Positions 1 through 11,612 are shown, counted from the first letter of the stretch. The stretch is DNA of 64,000 bases from Lautropia sp. (GCA_030527825.1 JAUNAC010000001.1:1259881-1323880), one strand, 5' to 3'. The notes: a model not told the origin generated them from the sequence alone. Made by a program: numbers and translations.

Positions 1-1
1 G

Positions 2-940
2 GAGAATTTTGACGAGGATGTTCACGACCGGCTCAAGCTTCGTCTGCAGGACGCCGAGGCACGTCTCGACAAGCTGGGGCGCTGGTTCTGGGGCGTCACT
101 GGCTATGCGCTCAATGACCGCGCACGCTTCGACGAGCGGTCCTACGCGTTCTCATTGATCACGCCGCCAACTGGTATAGTCACTGGCCGCTACCAGCTCA
201 TTCGTGGTGCGGCGCAGCCGGACATGCTGGCGCACGCCTACCGCCTCAGCCACCCGCTGGGGGAATGGAGCATTGATACCAGCCTGAAGGCGGCAACGCC
301 CGTCGCCACCTTGAAGCTCGACTACAGAAAACACGGCGCACGGGTCTCCGTCATCGAGAGACCGCGCGGCATGTCCGGCTGGCTGACGCTAGCCCGGCTG
401 GAAGTCAGCACCTTCGAGACTACCGAGGCGCTGCTGTTCTCCGGCCTTACTGACGATGGGCAGGTGTTGGATCAGGAAGCCTGCGAAAAGCTGATGGCCA
501 TTCCAGCAGCAGGCAAACCCACTCCTTTGAGCACCGCCGTGCCCGAAGTACTGCTGGCCAACAGCCAGCGTGCGGTCGCAGCCACCATTGCCCAGATACT
601 GGAAGCCAACCAGCGTCTCTTCAATGAAGAACGGGACAAACTGGAGCGCTGGGCCGACGACAAGCTGCTGGCCGCAGAAGAAGCCCTGAAAAACACCAAG
701 GCACGCATTGCACAGTTGAAGCGCGACGTCCGCAAGGCTGTCACCTTGCAGGAGCAGGCGGGTATCCAGCGCGAACGGTCCGAATTGGAGCGCAAGCAGC
801 GCCGCCTGCGACAGGAAATCTTCACTGTCGAGGACGAGATCATCGCCAAGCGTGACGAACTCATCGCATCGCTCCAGCGGCGGCTGCAAGAAAAAACATA
901 CAGCGAAACCTTGTTCAGCATCCGCTGGGAGCTCGCCTGA
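2..940 (+). CDS. C-terminal part of a SNF2-type helicase-like protein (5' end outside window)
   Basis: The frame is open from the first bases to the TGA at 938-940, so only the last ~312 residues are present. The fragment begins with an N-F-D-E-D-V-H motif like the region after the helicase core of large SNF2/RapA-like proteins that sit beside restriction-type methyltransferases. The second half (about residues 195-300 of the fragment) is a charged coiled coil rich in E, K, R and Q, and the protein ends in an L-F-S-I-R-W-E-L tail. No helicase motif is in the window, so the assignment rests on family resemblance and on the two genes that follow. Only 44 bp separate it from the methyltransferase, suggesting one operon (helicase, methyltransferase, restriction helicase). 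A DISARM-like drmD helicase is an alternative, but drmA/B/C are not seen. Confidence 0.6.
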   Translation, partial: ENFDEDVHDRLKLRLQDAEARLDKLGRWFWGVTGYALNDRARFDERSYAFSLITPPTGIVTGRYQLIRGAAQPDMLAHAYRLSHPLGEWSIDTSLKAATPVATLKLDYRKHGARVSVIERPRGMSGWLTLARLEVSTFETTEALLFSGLTDDGQVLDQEACEKLMAIPAAGKPTPLSTAVPEVLLANSQRAVAATIAQILEANQRLFNEERDKLERWADDKLLAAEEALKNTKARIAQLKRDVRKAVTLQEQAGIQRERSELERKQRRLRQEIFTVEDEIIAKRDELIASLQRRLQEKTYSETLFSIRWELA

Positions 941-984
941 GCCATATTAATCACAAATCAGAATCATCGAGATTAGGGCACTCC

Positions 985-3900
985 ATGACCAACAAACACA
1001 ATCCTAAATTTCAGGCGCTTGTTGCCAAACTGCGCGAGATTTTCCAGATCGACCGCCCAGAGCTGGATTTCGGTATCTACCGAATCCTCAACGCTCGCGC
1101 GGGTGAGATTAGCGACTACCTGCAAAACCGGCTCGCCGAGAAGGTGGGGGCAGCCCTCTTCGCAGGCAGTGCCGAAAGCAGCAAGCAACTGCAGGTCGAA
1201 TTGTAGGAGGCCGAAAAGAACGCCCAAGCCTTGGGCGTGAGCCCCGATGCCGTGCCCAAGGTGCAGGAACTACGCGCCAAGCTGAAGGAGGCAGCCGCAG
1301 GCATCAGCGAGCACGAGAACGCCGTTTTCTCGCACCTGATGACCTTCTTCTCCCGCTATTACGAGCAAGGCGATTTCATCAGCCAGCGCCGCTACAAGGG
1401 TGACACCTACGCCATCCCTTACGCGGGCGAAGAAGTGATATTGCATTGGGCCAACAAGGATCAGTACTACACCAAGAGCGGTGAAAACTTTAGCAACTAT
1501 AGCTTCAAGCTGAAAGATGGCCGCACGGTGCATTTCCGCCTCGTCTCCGCCGACACCGCCAAGGACAACGACAAGGAACGTCGATTTGCGCTGGTGCAGC
1601 ACAAGACCGTCACCCGTGTGGATGACAGCGGCGATGAATACCAAGAAGAACTGCTGCCGGTGGAAGAAGTGACCACCGCCGATGGTGGCAAAGAACTCAT
1701 CATTCGCTTTGAATACGCAGCCCAGCCCAAAGGCACCAAGCAAGACAAGCTGGTGGCCGATGCCGTGGCCACCGTGCTGAATGATGCTGCCGTGAAGGCG
1801 CGGTGGTTGGCCTTGGGCAACCGTGCGCCCACCGAGAAGAACCCGCAGCGCACCATGCTGGAAAAGCACCTCACCAACTACACCACCAAGAACACAGCGG
1901 ACTACTTCATCCATAAAGACTTGGGCGGCTTTCTCCGCCGTGAGCTGGACTTCTACATCAAGAACGAAGTGATGCATCTGGATGATGTGCAGAACGCAGG
2001 CGCGTTCGCTGACATCGAAAAGAGCCTGCGCATGATCCAGTGCCTGCGCGCCATCGTGTTGGAGCTGATTACGTTCTTAGCCCAGTTGGAAGACTTCCAG
2101 AAGAGGCTGTGGCTGAAAAAGAAGTTTGTTGTCTCCAGCCACTACTGCATCACGCTGGATCGATTGCCGGAGGCGCTCTATAAAGATGTTGCGGCAAATG
2201 AAAAGCAGTGGCAGCAGTGGCACAGACTTGGAATGCGAGCCACGAAAACACCGGGTTCCATCGATGACTTGATGGCACACCGGCATCTGATGATTGATAC
2301 ATCGCTCTTTCAAGAACCCTTCCGAGCGAAATTACTAAGCGAGATCGCGGACATTGAATCAACGACCAGTGGTGTTGTTATTTATGGGGACAATTTTCAA
2401 GCAATAAATCTAATATCTGAAAAATACAAGAGGCAAATCAACTACATATATATTGACCCACCGTACAACACAACCGACAACGCATTCGCATACAAGAATC
2501 AATACAAGCATTCGTTGTGGGCATCACTCATTTACAATCGCATTTCAAAGTCGTACCCGCTTATCTCCGAGGACGGCGTCTGCGTCGTTGCAATTGATGA
2601 CAACGAGTCCGGGATTTTGCGCGAAATCTTAGGGCAAGTTTTCGGCGGAGATAACTATGTATCTACCGTTGCAATCGAGGTCAACCCAGCAGGCCAAAAT
2701 CTTCGCCCAAATACCCCAGCGCGATCACATGATTACTTTCATGTATATGCAAAGAACATCGATAAGATGGATATGTTGCTTCGTGGCCTCACGCCAGAGG
2801 AAGAGAAGGCTTATAAGGAGCAAGATGCAGACGGCTTTTACCCTTGGGACAACCTGCGGCGAAGAGGTGGCAATTCACGACCATCAGATCGGCCCAAACA
2901 GTACTTTCCTCTCTATGCCTCACTTGCACAAAAGAAGGTCAGCATAGAGCCATTCGAAGGGTGCGAAGAGGTTTGGCCAATTGATCCTAAGGGGGAAAAG
3001 AGAATTTGGCGTGTCAACAAGGATGGCGCGGCTAGGTTTATCGAATCCGGGGATATTTCTGTTCTCTAGAATGCTGGACGATTTGAACTCGTTAAGAAGA
3101 CCAGAAAACCAGAAGGGAAAAAGCCAAAAACTCTTTGGTGCGAATCCATCTATTCGGCTACTACCTACGGCACCAAGTTGCTGATTGACATTATTGGCGA
3201 GCAGATGTTTAGTTATCCTAAAGCATTGGGTCTTGTGACTGACGCCTTGAGTTACTGGCTTCCTGCCGATGGAATGGTTCTCGACTACTTTGCAGGCTCA
3301 GGAACAACAGCCCACGCCGCTATCGCTTTGAACAGAAATGATGGAGGTTCACGCAGATATGTAGTTGTTGAGCAGGGCGAATATTTTGAGACTGTGCTGA
3401 AGCCGCGCATCCAAAAAGTGGTCTATTCACCCGAATGGAAATCTGGTAAACCTGTCTCCCATGGTTCTGGCATCTCCCACTGCTTTAAAGTCCTAAAGCT
3501 CGAAAGTTACGAAGACACCCTGAACAACCTGCAGCTGCATCGCTGTGCCGCGCAGGGCGATCTGTTGGACACCCTGCCGCAAGAGGCCAAGGACGACTAC
3601 CTGCTCCACTACATGCTGGACGTGGAGAGCCGAGGATCGTTGCTGTCGGTGGAGGACTTCAAGAAGCCCTTTGACTATCGCCTGAATATCGCTGTGGATT
3701 CGGCAGGAGCCCTCGAAGCAAGCAAAATCGACTTGGTCGAAACCTTCAATTATTTGATCGGCCTGAGGGTAAAGCACATCGATGCGCATCCTGAGCGCGG
3801 TTTTGTTTCTGTCACTGGAACCCTGCCTAGCAATGAGACCTGCCTCGTGCTGTGGCGCGACTGTGATGTGCTGGATTACGAAGGCGTTGCCAAGATCTGT

Positions 3901-4080
3901 GACAAACTGGCCATCAACCCGGCGGACAACGAGTTCGATGTGGTTTACATCAACGGCGACCATAACATTCCCACCGTGCTGACGCAGACGGTCGAGGAAG
4001 GCGGTGCGACCCGAGTGCTCAAGCTGCGCCAGATCGAGCCTGAGTTTTTGGAACGCATGTTCTCAGTGGAGGATGTGTGA
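985..4080 (+). pseudogene. Large type III-like DNA adenine methyltransferase with two in-frame TAG stops
   Basis: One reading frame of ~1031 codons is interrupted only by TAG at 1204-1206 and TAG at 3067-3069; all else stays open and protein-like. The catalytic motif DPPYN is at 2455-2469 and the SAM-binding FAGSGTT at 3289-3309. That order (IV before I) is the beta class used by type III Mod enzymes and related N6-adenine methylases. The ~490 residues before DPPY form the long N-terminal region of the 1000-residue subgroup. The first stop cuts the protein after 73 residues; the second separates DPPY from the SAM motif, so no single fragment could be active without readthrough. TGA overlaps the ATG of the restriction gene (TGATG at 4078-4082), showing translational coupling. 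TAG is an ordinary stop elsewhere here (33103, 17892), so decay or sequencing error is likelier than recoding. Confidence 0.85.
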
Positions 4081-7000
4081 TGGCACGCACCCGCAAGAAC
4101 ACCGCCGCCGCTGGCGGCGCAACGGCTACCCGCAGCAGCGGCAAGAAACGCAGCTTCCATCGGGAGCTGGTGCTCAACCGCTGGGTGCTGGTTTTTTCCA
4201 GGACGGCACGCTGGCTTCGCTCAAGATGCGGCTGAGCGATGACCGCTTCGAGGGCATCGACGAGGACGGCCAGACCAAGTTCTTCCACGAGCTGATCCGA
4301 GGACTGTTCGCCCCCAACAAGGTGCCCGAGGCCATTCTCCGTCGATACGATCTGAATGTGGTTGCCCACTGGCAGGCCATCACATCCCATCGCAACAAGC
4401 TGGAAGGCTTTGATCTGAAGATGAAGTACTTCCAGTACCTCTCCCTGCTGTTCGCCGAGCTGTATCTGGACTGGTATTTCAACCACCGCCAGGAGCTGCT
4501 CGACGGCTTGAACGAGGAGATGGTGCGCTACCGCGCCGAAACAGGCGCGGAGCCATTCCGCGACTTCGAATCGGACGACCTGAACAAGATCGCGTTCTGG
4601 AACGCCACCGGCAGCGGCAAGACATTGCTGCTGCACGTCAACATCCGGCAGTACCTGCACTACTTTCAGGCCGGGCGCGGTGGTCACTACCCCAGCAAGA
4701 TCATCCTGCTCACCCCCAACGAAGAATTGAGCCGCCAGCATCTGGAGGAGTTGCATCTGTCCGGCTTCGGTTTCTCGCAGTTCTTCAACAAGGCGCAGAC
4801 CCCGGCGCGCGGCACCATCGAGATCATCGACATCAACAAGCTGGGTGATGAGATGGGCGACAAGACCGTCGCCGTGGACGCCTTCGAGGGCAACAACCTC
4901 GTGCTGGTGGATGAGGGCCACCGTGGTACGGGCACGGCGGCGGGCGCGTGGATGACTCGGCGTGATGCACTGGTGCGTGGCGGCTTTGCCTTTGAGTATT
5001 CGGCCACTTTCGGGCAGGCTGTGGCCAACGGCATGACGGTGGCGCAGGCGGAGGAAGACATCCAGAAGAAGCGCGCCAAGATGCTGTTCAACACCACCAG
5101 CCTGCGCAGTCTGGATGACGAGCAGAAGGCGCAACTTGCCCTGACCGCCGAGGACAAACGCCGCGCGCGCATCACTGCTACCCGTGAGATTTACGCCAAG
5201 TGCATCCTGTTCGACTACTCGTACAAGTTCTTCTATGAGGACGGCTACGGTAAGGAGTCGCTGATCCTCAACATGAATGGCGAGGCCTACGAGCAGGCGG
5301 ATAACGCGCGCAAGTATTTCACCGCCTGCCTGCTGGCCTACTACCAGCAGCTCTGGCTGTGGAGTACGCACAGCTCGGCGCTTGCCGACTTCAACATCGA
5401 AAAACCGCTGTGGGTGTTCGTGGGTAACACGGTGTCGGACAAAGAGTCGGACATTCTGGATGTGGTGAAATTCCTTGCGTCCTTCCTCAACAACGACGCA
5501 CAGATCAAGACTTGGCTGGCCGACATGATTGCCGACCGCGCACAGATACTGGACGCCAAGGGCAACAACATCTTCAGCGGGCGTTTCACCCCCCTGATGG
5601 GCTTCAGCGGTCGCATGGATGAGCTGTACGTCGACATCCTGCTGCGCGTGTTCAATGCCTCGGCCCGTCAGCGCTTGAAGCTGGTCAACATCAAGAGCAG
5701 CAAGGGTGAGCTAGCGTTGCGGGTGGGCGATGCAGAGCCCTTCGGCCTCATTAACATCGGTGACGACAAGAACTTCTTCAGGATGGCCGAGGCCGCCGAA
5801 GCCTTTGATAGCGAACGCGACGACTTTGGCGGCGCACTGTTTGGCACGCTGAACAACAAGGACAGCTGCCTCAACGTGCTGATCGGATCGCGTAAGTTCA
5901 CGGAAGGCTGGAGCAGTTGGCGCGTGTCCACGATGGGCCTGCTGAACATGGGGCAGGGTGAAGGTTCGCAGATCATCCAGTTATTTGGGCGCGGGGTGCG
6001 CCTCAAGGGCAAGGACTTCTCGCTCAAGCGCACCTTGCCCCAAGACAGGCCCAAGGGCGTGCATCTGGACAAACTGGAGACGCTGAACATCTTCGGCGTG
6101 CGCGCCAGTTATATGGCCACGTTCAAAGACTACCTGCGCGAGGAGGGCGTCTCGCCCAGCGATGAAATGCTGGTGCTGGACTTCCCGACACGGGCCAACC
6201 TGCCCAAGAGCAATCTCAAGACATTGGCGCTGAAGGATGGCTACAAGGACAACCAAAAGCAAGGTTTCAAGCGCACGCACTTCCCGTGGCTGTATGAAAT
6301 TCCCGAACAGTTCCAAGGCAGGATCAAGTCGCCGCACATTGTGCTCGACCTGTACCCGCGTGTTGAGGCGCTGTCCAGCAAGAACAAGGGCACGGTTCCC
6401 ATGACTGAAGCACGCAACAAGGGCAAGCTGAATCAGACGCTGTTCTCGGTTTTCAATTGGGATCGCATCTATCTGGCCTTACAGGATTACAAGTTGCAGC
6501 GCAGTTGGAGCAACCCGCGGCTGGAACGACAGAAGTTGATTAATTTCTGCGCCGGCACGCAGGACTGGTACACACTGTTCATTCCGGAAACGGAGCTGAA
6601 CGTGAAGACCTTCGCCGACATTTGCAAGCAGGAAGACATCCTGATCCGGTTACTGACGGACTATACCGACCGTTTCTACAAGGCATTGAAGACGGGCTAC
6701 GAAGGTCAGTTCTACGACATCACCCATATCGATGAAGAGCACGGGTCGATGCTTAAGCTGTACCATTTCGAGATCGAAAACAGCGACGAGGGACTGGAAT
6801 ACCAGAAGAAACTGGAAGTGCTGAAGAAGCTGGTAGCCGACGGCGAGATCGGCGAGGCCAGCCAATGGAACGCACCACACATGGTCGCCATCAGCTTCAA
6901 CCGTCACTTGTACTATCCCCTGCTTGCATTGGCGGACAAGGATGCAGTGCCGCTGAAACTGCGTCCGTTGGCTTTTGACGCGCCGAGCGAATGGGATTTT

Positions 7001-7465
7001 GTCCGGGATCTGGAGACGTTCTACAACTCCAGCGAAGGCAAGGAAGCGATTGGCCCGCGCAGTCTGTATCTGCTTCGCAACGCGGATCGGGAAGAGAAAG
7101 GCCTGGGTTTCGCGCTGGCAGGTAACTTCTACCCGGACTTTCTGCTGTGGCTGGTGGACGATATCAGCGGCAAGCAGTGGTTAACCTTTGTTGATCCGAA
7201 GGGGCTGCGCAATCTCGACCTGTCGCACCCCAAGCTGAGGCTGTACAAGGAGGTAAAGATATTGGAGGCAACCCTGGCTGAGCGAGCGCAGGCAGGGGAA
7301 GCATCGCTTGTCTTGAATGCCTTTGTGTTGTCGCCGACGAAATTTGCTGATCTGCTGAACGTAGGCGATTCGACGAAGAAGGCGGATTTGGAGAGACGCC
7401 ACGTCTTATTCATGGAGGATGGCGCTGATACCTACCTGAAGAAGCTATTTTCCGCGTTGATGTGA
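4080..7465 (+). pseudogene. Type III-like restriction helicase (Res), frameshifted near the N-terminus
   Basis: The natural start is the ATG at 4080, coupled to the methyltransferase stop. That frame encodes MARTRKNTAAAGG..., reaches R-W-V-L at 4188, then runs out of frame and stops. The rest of the protein (F-F-Q-D-G-T-L-A-S onward) is in another frame and open to 7465. Restoring one base at the G-T6 tract at 4189-4197 joins the two. Downstream, A-T-G-S-G-K-T (Walker A, about 4600-4627), D-E-G-H (Walker B, about 4909) and later helicase motifs are intact. Near the C-terminus, Y-P-D-F-L-L-W and T-F-V-D-P-K-G resemble the PD-(D/E)xK nuclease of Res subunits. Full length would be ~1128 residues. 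A start inside the second frame is conceivable but would lose the conserved N-terminal R-E-L-V-L-N-R-W. Confidence 0.8.
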
Positions 7466-8152
7466 GAGGACTCTAACTTTCGATGAGATGAACCGCCGAT
7501 CGATTGGCTGTCCTGTTTCCGGTTCGTTGGAATCGGCTTGCCAGGCCCCCGTCGTATGGCCGTGGATTGGCGCAGAAAACCTGGGACCTAGTGTATCGTT
7601 GCCAATGAACAGAAGCGCTGCCCCCTTCATCCGCCTAAGGTTGTAGTGTCTCAAAAGAGGGAGGCATTCCTGGTTTTCACCCAGAAGGCCATTGTTATCA
7701 AAAATGTCGGCAATACGGTTTGCACGAACTTCTCGACCATTTTGTCTACCTACCCGATTTGCTCATCAGGAAATTTCTAGCCGATTCAGTGAGGGCAGAT
7801 ATTTCTAGCAAGTCGACCTAGCCGCTTGGATCTGTGAAGTCATACGACAGAAGCGCTTGAATAGCTATGAGGGGCCCAGGTTTGTTTTCCATATAGGCAG
7901 TGCAGTTGAGGATAAACTGTCTTTGCGATGGATCTTTAGATGGTCGATATGCATTCTTCGAATTTCTTGGTGAGCCATTGTTTCCGCTTGGGATAAAGTG
8001 CCAGCTTGATTTTCTCAATTGTCGATATTTGTGATGTGGTAGTAATCGTACTTTTAGTTGCCCTAAGAGAGAAAGCAGTAGGGCTTGTTCAGACATTCGA
8101 AGTGCTTCAGTTCGGCATCAACCGAATTTTGGATTAGATCCTGCGTTGCCAG
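7466..8152. other. Gap between convergent genes; no confident gene
   Basis: This stretch lies between the restriction helicase (+) and the HerA-like gene (-) and is clearly more AT-rich than both. The only candidate is a minus-strand frame at 7818-8096 (92 residues beginning MSEQALLLSLLGQL). It lies 56 bp downstream of the HerA gene on the same strand but has no clear ribosome site and no recognisable motif. A further minus-strand frame at 7445-7654 overlaps the end of the restriction gene and looks spurious. The region may be a remnant from joining two defence modules. Confidence 0.4.
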
Positions 8153-10267
8153 TCATTTGAGGGCTCTAATCCATGTTTTGCCTGTCGATGTACTTTTGAA
8201 CGTCTCCCATCCTGTGAATTGTGGGCCGAAAATCGCATTCATCGCCTTCGAAACCAGGTTGTACGCAAATTGACGGCGGTCTTCCAAGTGTTCTGGCAAG
8301 TGATCAATAAGAAACTGCTGAACTCCATACCAAGGCATTCCATTCGAAGATTCGATTTTCTTGCGGATGTCCGCCTCACCTCGCAAGGCGTCAATCGCTC
8401 GCTGTTCCATGGTTGCCATGATGTCTACTGGCTCGGAATCATCGAAACCAACTCCAGTAGAAAAGAGTGAGTCTGAAGCGTTTGTATCAGGAGCCAGATC
8501 TGCCGCAGCACTCTGTCTCATTTCTGAGAAAGTGCTAGACAATGTTTGGGCATATGTATTCCCTACGGGTTTATTGTAGTCATGGTCCCGCATTGAATAC
8601 ATCTTCTCAAATGACAGTGCGCGGAGACTGACTGGATAAGTTTTGCCTCCAACCGAACTCCAGAACACACCTTGGCCCGGGATCGGCTCATTGAGTAGAG
8701 AGCTCAAAAGGTCATCACTGAAATGGGCGTTGGCTCGTTTCAGTGATGTAAGATCGGCTGCAGACAACAAATGGAAGATGAACCAATTGTCGCCCTGGCT
8801 GAGGATCTCGACTGGAATGCTGCCGGGCTGCTGCGTGATCAGCAATGCTCCCAAGTCGTATTTACGGCCTTCCTTCACCCATGCAATGTAAGGCTCGGCG
8901 GCAGGTGCGTTCTCGTTCAACACAGATTGCGCTTCTTCGACGACGGCGATTGTTGGAATGGTCTGGGGGTTAGCAGACGTGAACTCTTGCTGATTCCGGT
9001 CGAAGATCCGGCGAAGGATCAGGCCAGATAGCACGAGCGACTGGCCTCCGCGCATCTGTGAGACATCGATAACGCACAGCTTTCCCTCGGAAAGCGCATG
9101 AACCAGCATGTCCATGAGCTGGCTGCTCTTGTCATGCAACATCTTCACGATCGCCGTCATATTGCCCCGGGCTGCCAGCGCCTCGGCCTCTTGTCGTTGT
9201 GGGTCGAGATCAAGCAGTCCACATACGTCTTCGAGCGGCGTGGTGTTGCCATTGGCGTCTATCAGATTGACTAGCGACTCCCACCGATCTTGTGGAAGTC
9301 CTCTGAGCTTCCTCACGTTCTGCTGTTCTTGACGCTCTGGCCCGAGCGCAATTGAAATCACATCGCCAGGGCGAAGGCGGCGGATATCAAGCTTGATACT
9401 GCCAGCAACGAACGATTGGTAGAAAGGGCTTGGACTCTTTCGGTCGGTGAAAACGACGACCTTGTCTTCCAGCACCGGGACATCGCACAGTCCTGGCCGG
9501 CCCTTGTCGTCCGGCCAGAAATACTCCCCATCCGGGTCAAAGATGACCGTGCCCACGGGGACCTGCTTGCCTGAGCGCTTGGTCACGAAGGGCGTGTTTT
9601 CGTAGAGCTTCGAGAACAGCAGTTTGTTGAGGTTGGATTTACCGAAGCCCGCACGAGCAAAGATGAAGCTACGGCGAGAGACAAGGGACTCGATTGGGAA
9701 GCGAACCAGCACCTCTGGGTCGACCACCTGCATCCATTCCTGGGATTGGAATGATTTGTTGCCAGCAGCATAGATGTATTCCCCGAAAGCCAGATGGCCT
9801 ATGGGAGCACCATCAATGTTGTGTCCAGCGATCTCACGCAGTACTTGGGCGCTGGGAAAGGCGACCTTGCTGCCAACATGGGGAAGTCGACGATGGGAGG
9901 GAACAAATGTAAGCCCGTTGCCGCTCTTGCGCAGAACACCGAGAACGCGGATGTTGATTCGATACTTGAGATATTGTTCGCGTAAATCCTCCGGAATAGG
10001 TCTTTCCTCGCGAACTGCACGGATGTTGAACTCTTCTCCAGGGCCAAATGACAGCTTGCCTTCAGAGGAAAAGGAGGCGATGCGGCCCAATACCGCTTCA
10101 TCGGATGTTTCCAGTTGGACTATAAGGAATTGCCCGTGCATCGGGATGTTCTGGAAATCGTTTCGGTAAGGCAAAACGAGGTCGGCGTGGAATTCCATGC
10201 CTCCTTGCTGGAAACCACGAAAGATCCCGACGACCTGTTCTCTGGGAAAGAGTTGGATTTCTGCCAT
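8153..10267 (-). CDS. HerA-like FtsK/VirB4-fold ATPase (DNA translocase)
   Basis: The product is 704 residues. The N-terminal ~180 residues look like the HerA beta-barrel (HAS) domain. The RecA-like ATPase follows, with Walker A A-R-A-G-F-G-K-S-N (about residue 207) and a Walker B-like I-A-V-V-E-E-A-Q (about residue 440), in which the hydrophobic strand ends in the double acid typical of HerA. A later I-T-Q-Q-P-G fits the sensor motif. HerA forms hexamers that pump duplex DNA and normally pairs with the nuclease NurA. That partner is immediately upstream (10279-11421), 11 bp away on the same strand, so the two are almost certainly one operon. In bacteria such pairs are mainly found in accessory regions and several HerA-nuclease pairs are antiphage systems; that role is inferred here. 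Confidence 0.85.
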   Translation of the reverse strand: MAEIQLFPREQVVGIFRGFQQGGMEFHADLVLPYRNDFQNIPMHGQFLIVQLETSDEAVLGRIASFSSEGKLSFGPGEEFNIRAVREERPIPEDLREQYLKYRINIRVLGVLRKSGNGLTFVPSHRRLPHVGSKVAFPSAQVLREIAGHNIDGAPIGHLAFGEYIYAAGNKSFQSQEWMQVVDPEVLVRFPIESLVSRRSFIFARAGFGKSNLNKLLFSKLYENTPFVTKRSGKQVPVGTVIFDPDGEYFWPDDKGRPGLCDVPVLEDKVVVFTDRKSPSPFYQSFVAGSIKLDIRRLRPGDVISIALGPERQEQQNVRKLRGLPQDRWESLVNLIDANGNTTPLEDVCGLLDLDPQRQEAEALAARGNMTAIVKMLHDKSSQLMDMLVHALSEGKLCVIDVSQMRGGQSLVLSGLILRRIFDRNQQEFTSANPQTIPTIAVVEEAQSVLNENAPAAEPYIAWVKEGRKYDLGALLITQQPGSIPVEILSQGDNWFIFHLLSAADLTSLKRANAHFSDDLLSSLLNEPIPGQGVFWSSVGGKTYPVSLRALSFEKMYSMRDHDYNKPVGNTYAQTLSSTFSEMRQSAAADLAPDTNASDSLFSTGVGFDDSEPVDIMATMEQRAIDALRGEADIRKKIESSNGMPWYGVQQFLIDHLPEHLEDRRQFAYNLVSKAMNAIFGPQFTGWETFKSTSTGKTWIRALK

Positions 10268-10278
10268 GTCGTTCTCCC

Positions 10279-11421
10279 TTATCCGTATCGACGTTGCGCA
10301 GGATTGGCATCCTGCAGCCGAAATGCATCCAATATGCCTGCGTCATCGCCGAGATTCGAGCGCACGCCCTCGTAGATGAAGTCTTGCAAAATATCGAAGT
10401 CAAAATCGACCAACGCTGCATTTTCATGTGCCTTTTGCAGGCAGCGAGGGTAATGAGGGACTGGAAAACCGTTGATCGCATCCGCAAGCATTGAACCAAG
10501 AATTGCCTGGGACTCGCTGACTTGTGGAACAAAGATGTCGACTGGCCACACGGGATCGTGGCGGTGGGAGCCAAACTTCACCAGGAACATCTTTCCGCCG
10601 ACAAACTTGTTGGTTTCGCCGCTCTGGTCGGTTCGGTCATCGCCCCGTGCGAACTCCGACCAGACGTATGCCTTTTCCTCCACTTCGCGGGGAACTTCGA
10701 CGTAGGCGGGGTAATCAGTCTTAAGGACGCCTTCCAGCGCCATGGCCAAGCGATACCGAGAAAGCACCTTGCTGTACTTGGCTACGCCTGCGAGATAAAC
10801 CCGCCGCCGGTTGTTATTCCATTGTTTGTCGATACGCTCCTTCATCCCTTGGAGCAGACGCTGAAATAGGTCTTTGGCGAACACCTTGCTCCGCAGTAGG
10901 CCATCGAAGATGATCAGTGTGTCAGTACCGTAATCTTTATCGAGGATCTTGAATAGGATAGCCCACTCGACCAGCTCCCGATAAACCTGAACCCAGCTGG
11001 GAGAGAGCGGCTTTCCACTGTCCGTCGGCCGGATCATGTGGGAGAGTGCCTGCAGGCTGTCTACTCCCAGGAAAGCCATCATTTCACCCATTGCTGTTTT
11101 GGGGGCTCCGTCCTCAGCGAACTGGCGTTGGTTGAGTTTCTGCACTGGTGTGGTGGGCGAAACTGCTTCGAGGCAGTATTCGTTGTTGCTGCTATCTACG
11201 ACTCGGACCAGCTGAATCAGGAAAGGGTCGAACTGAAGCTGGTTATTTCCCCCGTCGGCGCCAACTAGTGAAATCGATGTTGTGGTGCGCGCCAGGATTC
11301 TTCGTGTGCCGCTCTTCAACAGCTGCATTTCTTCCCGCAGCGCATCCAGCACTCCTTGATTGGTTCCGATGCAGTCTGCGATGGCCTCTTTCAGTTGGGA
11401 CTGGCTTGCCGGGTCAATCAT
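10279..11421 (-). CDS. NurA-domain nuclease paired with HerA
   Basis: The 380-residue product carries the NurA signature. An acidic motif G-A-D-G-G-N-N (about residue 53) corresponds to the first metal-binding aspartate, a second I-F-D-G-L-L-R-S-K lies near residue 175, and G-V-A-K-Y-S-K-V-L near residue 210 is the usual basic motif. NurA enzymes are 5'-3' exo/endonucleases of RNase H-like fold that dock on HerA hexamers. It is first in a two-gene operon with HerA, and its start faces the WYL regulator gene, leaving a shared 259-bp promoter region. No truncation is seen. The bacterial role is not established; plausible ones are defence against phage or plasmid DNA, or end resection. Confidence 0.8.
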   Translation of the reverse strand: MIDPASQSQLKEAIADCIGTNQGVLDALREEMQLLKSGTRRILARTTTSISLVGADGGNNQLQFDPFLIQLVRVVDSSNNEYCLEAVSPTTPVQKLNQRQFAEDGAPKTAMGEMMAFLGVDSLQALSHMIRPTDSGKPLSPSWVQVYRELVEWAILFKILDKDYGTDTLIIFDGLLRSKVFAKDLFQRLLQGMKERIDKQWNNNRRRVYLAGVAKYSKVLSRYRLAMALEGVLKTDYPAYVEVPREVEEKAYVWSEFARGDDRTDQSGETNKFVGGKMFLVKFGSHRHDPVWPVDIFVPQVSESQAILGSMLADAINGFPVPHYPRCLQKAHENAALVDFDFDILQDFIYEGVRSNLGDDAGILDAFRLQDANPAQRRYG

Positions 11422-11612
11422 GCTCCCTCCTGACTTTTCACCGCTTCAGCTCGATGCCGCCCCGTGTTGGGAAGTCCTGGCTGGGCCCTACGGTTTCCAC
11501 TCATGCAGGTTCGCTCCTTTTCTTTTCTATAGAGAGCGATCCGGCCTGCTGTCGCAGGGTCGTAATCAAAAGAATTCGGATATGGGTGCTTTTGGAATCG
11601 CATAGACGGATT

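Noticed and set aside
985..4080. Recoding of TAG to an amino acid
   Set aside because: TAG ends tyrA (33103) and the large SIR2 gene (17892) normally and no suppressor tRNA is in the window; kept only as an outside possibility.
4019..5371. Minus-strand open frame of 450 codons
   Set aside because: Antisense to the restriction helicase, whose Walker motifs lie in the plus frame.
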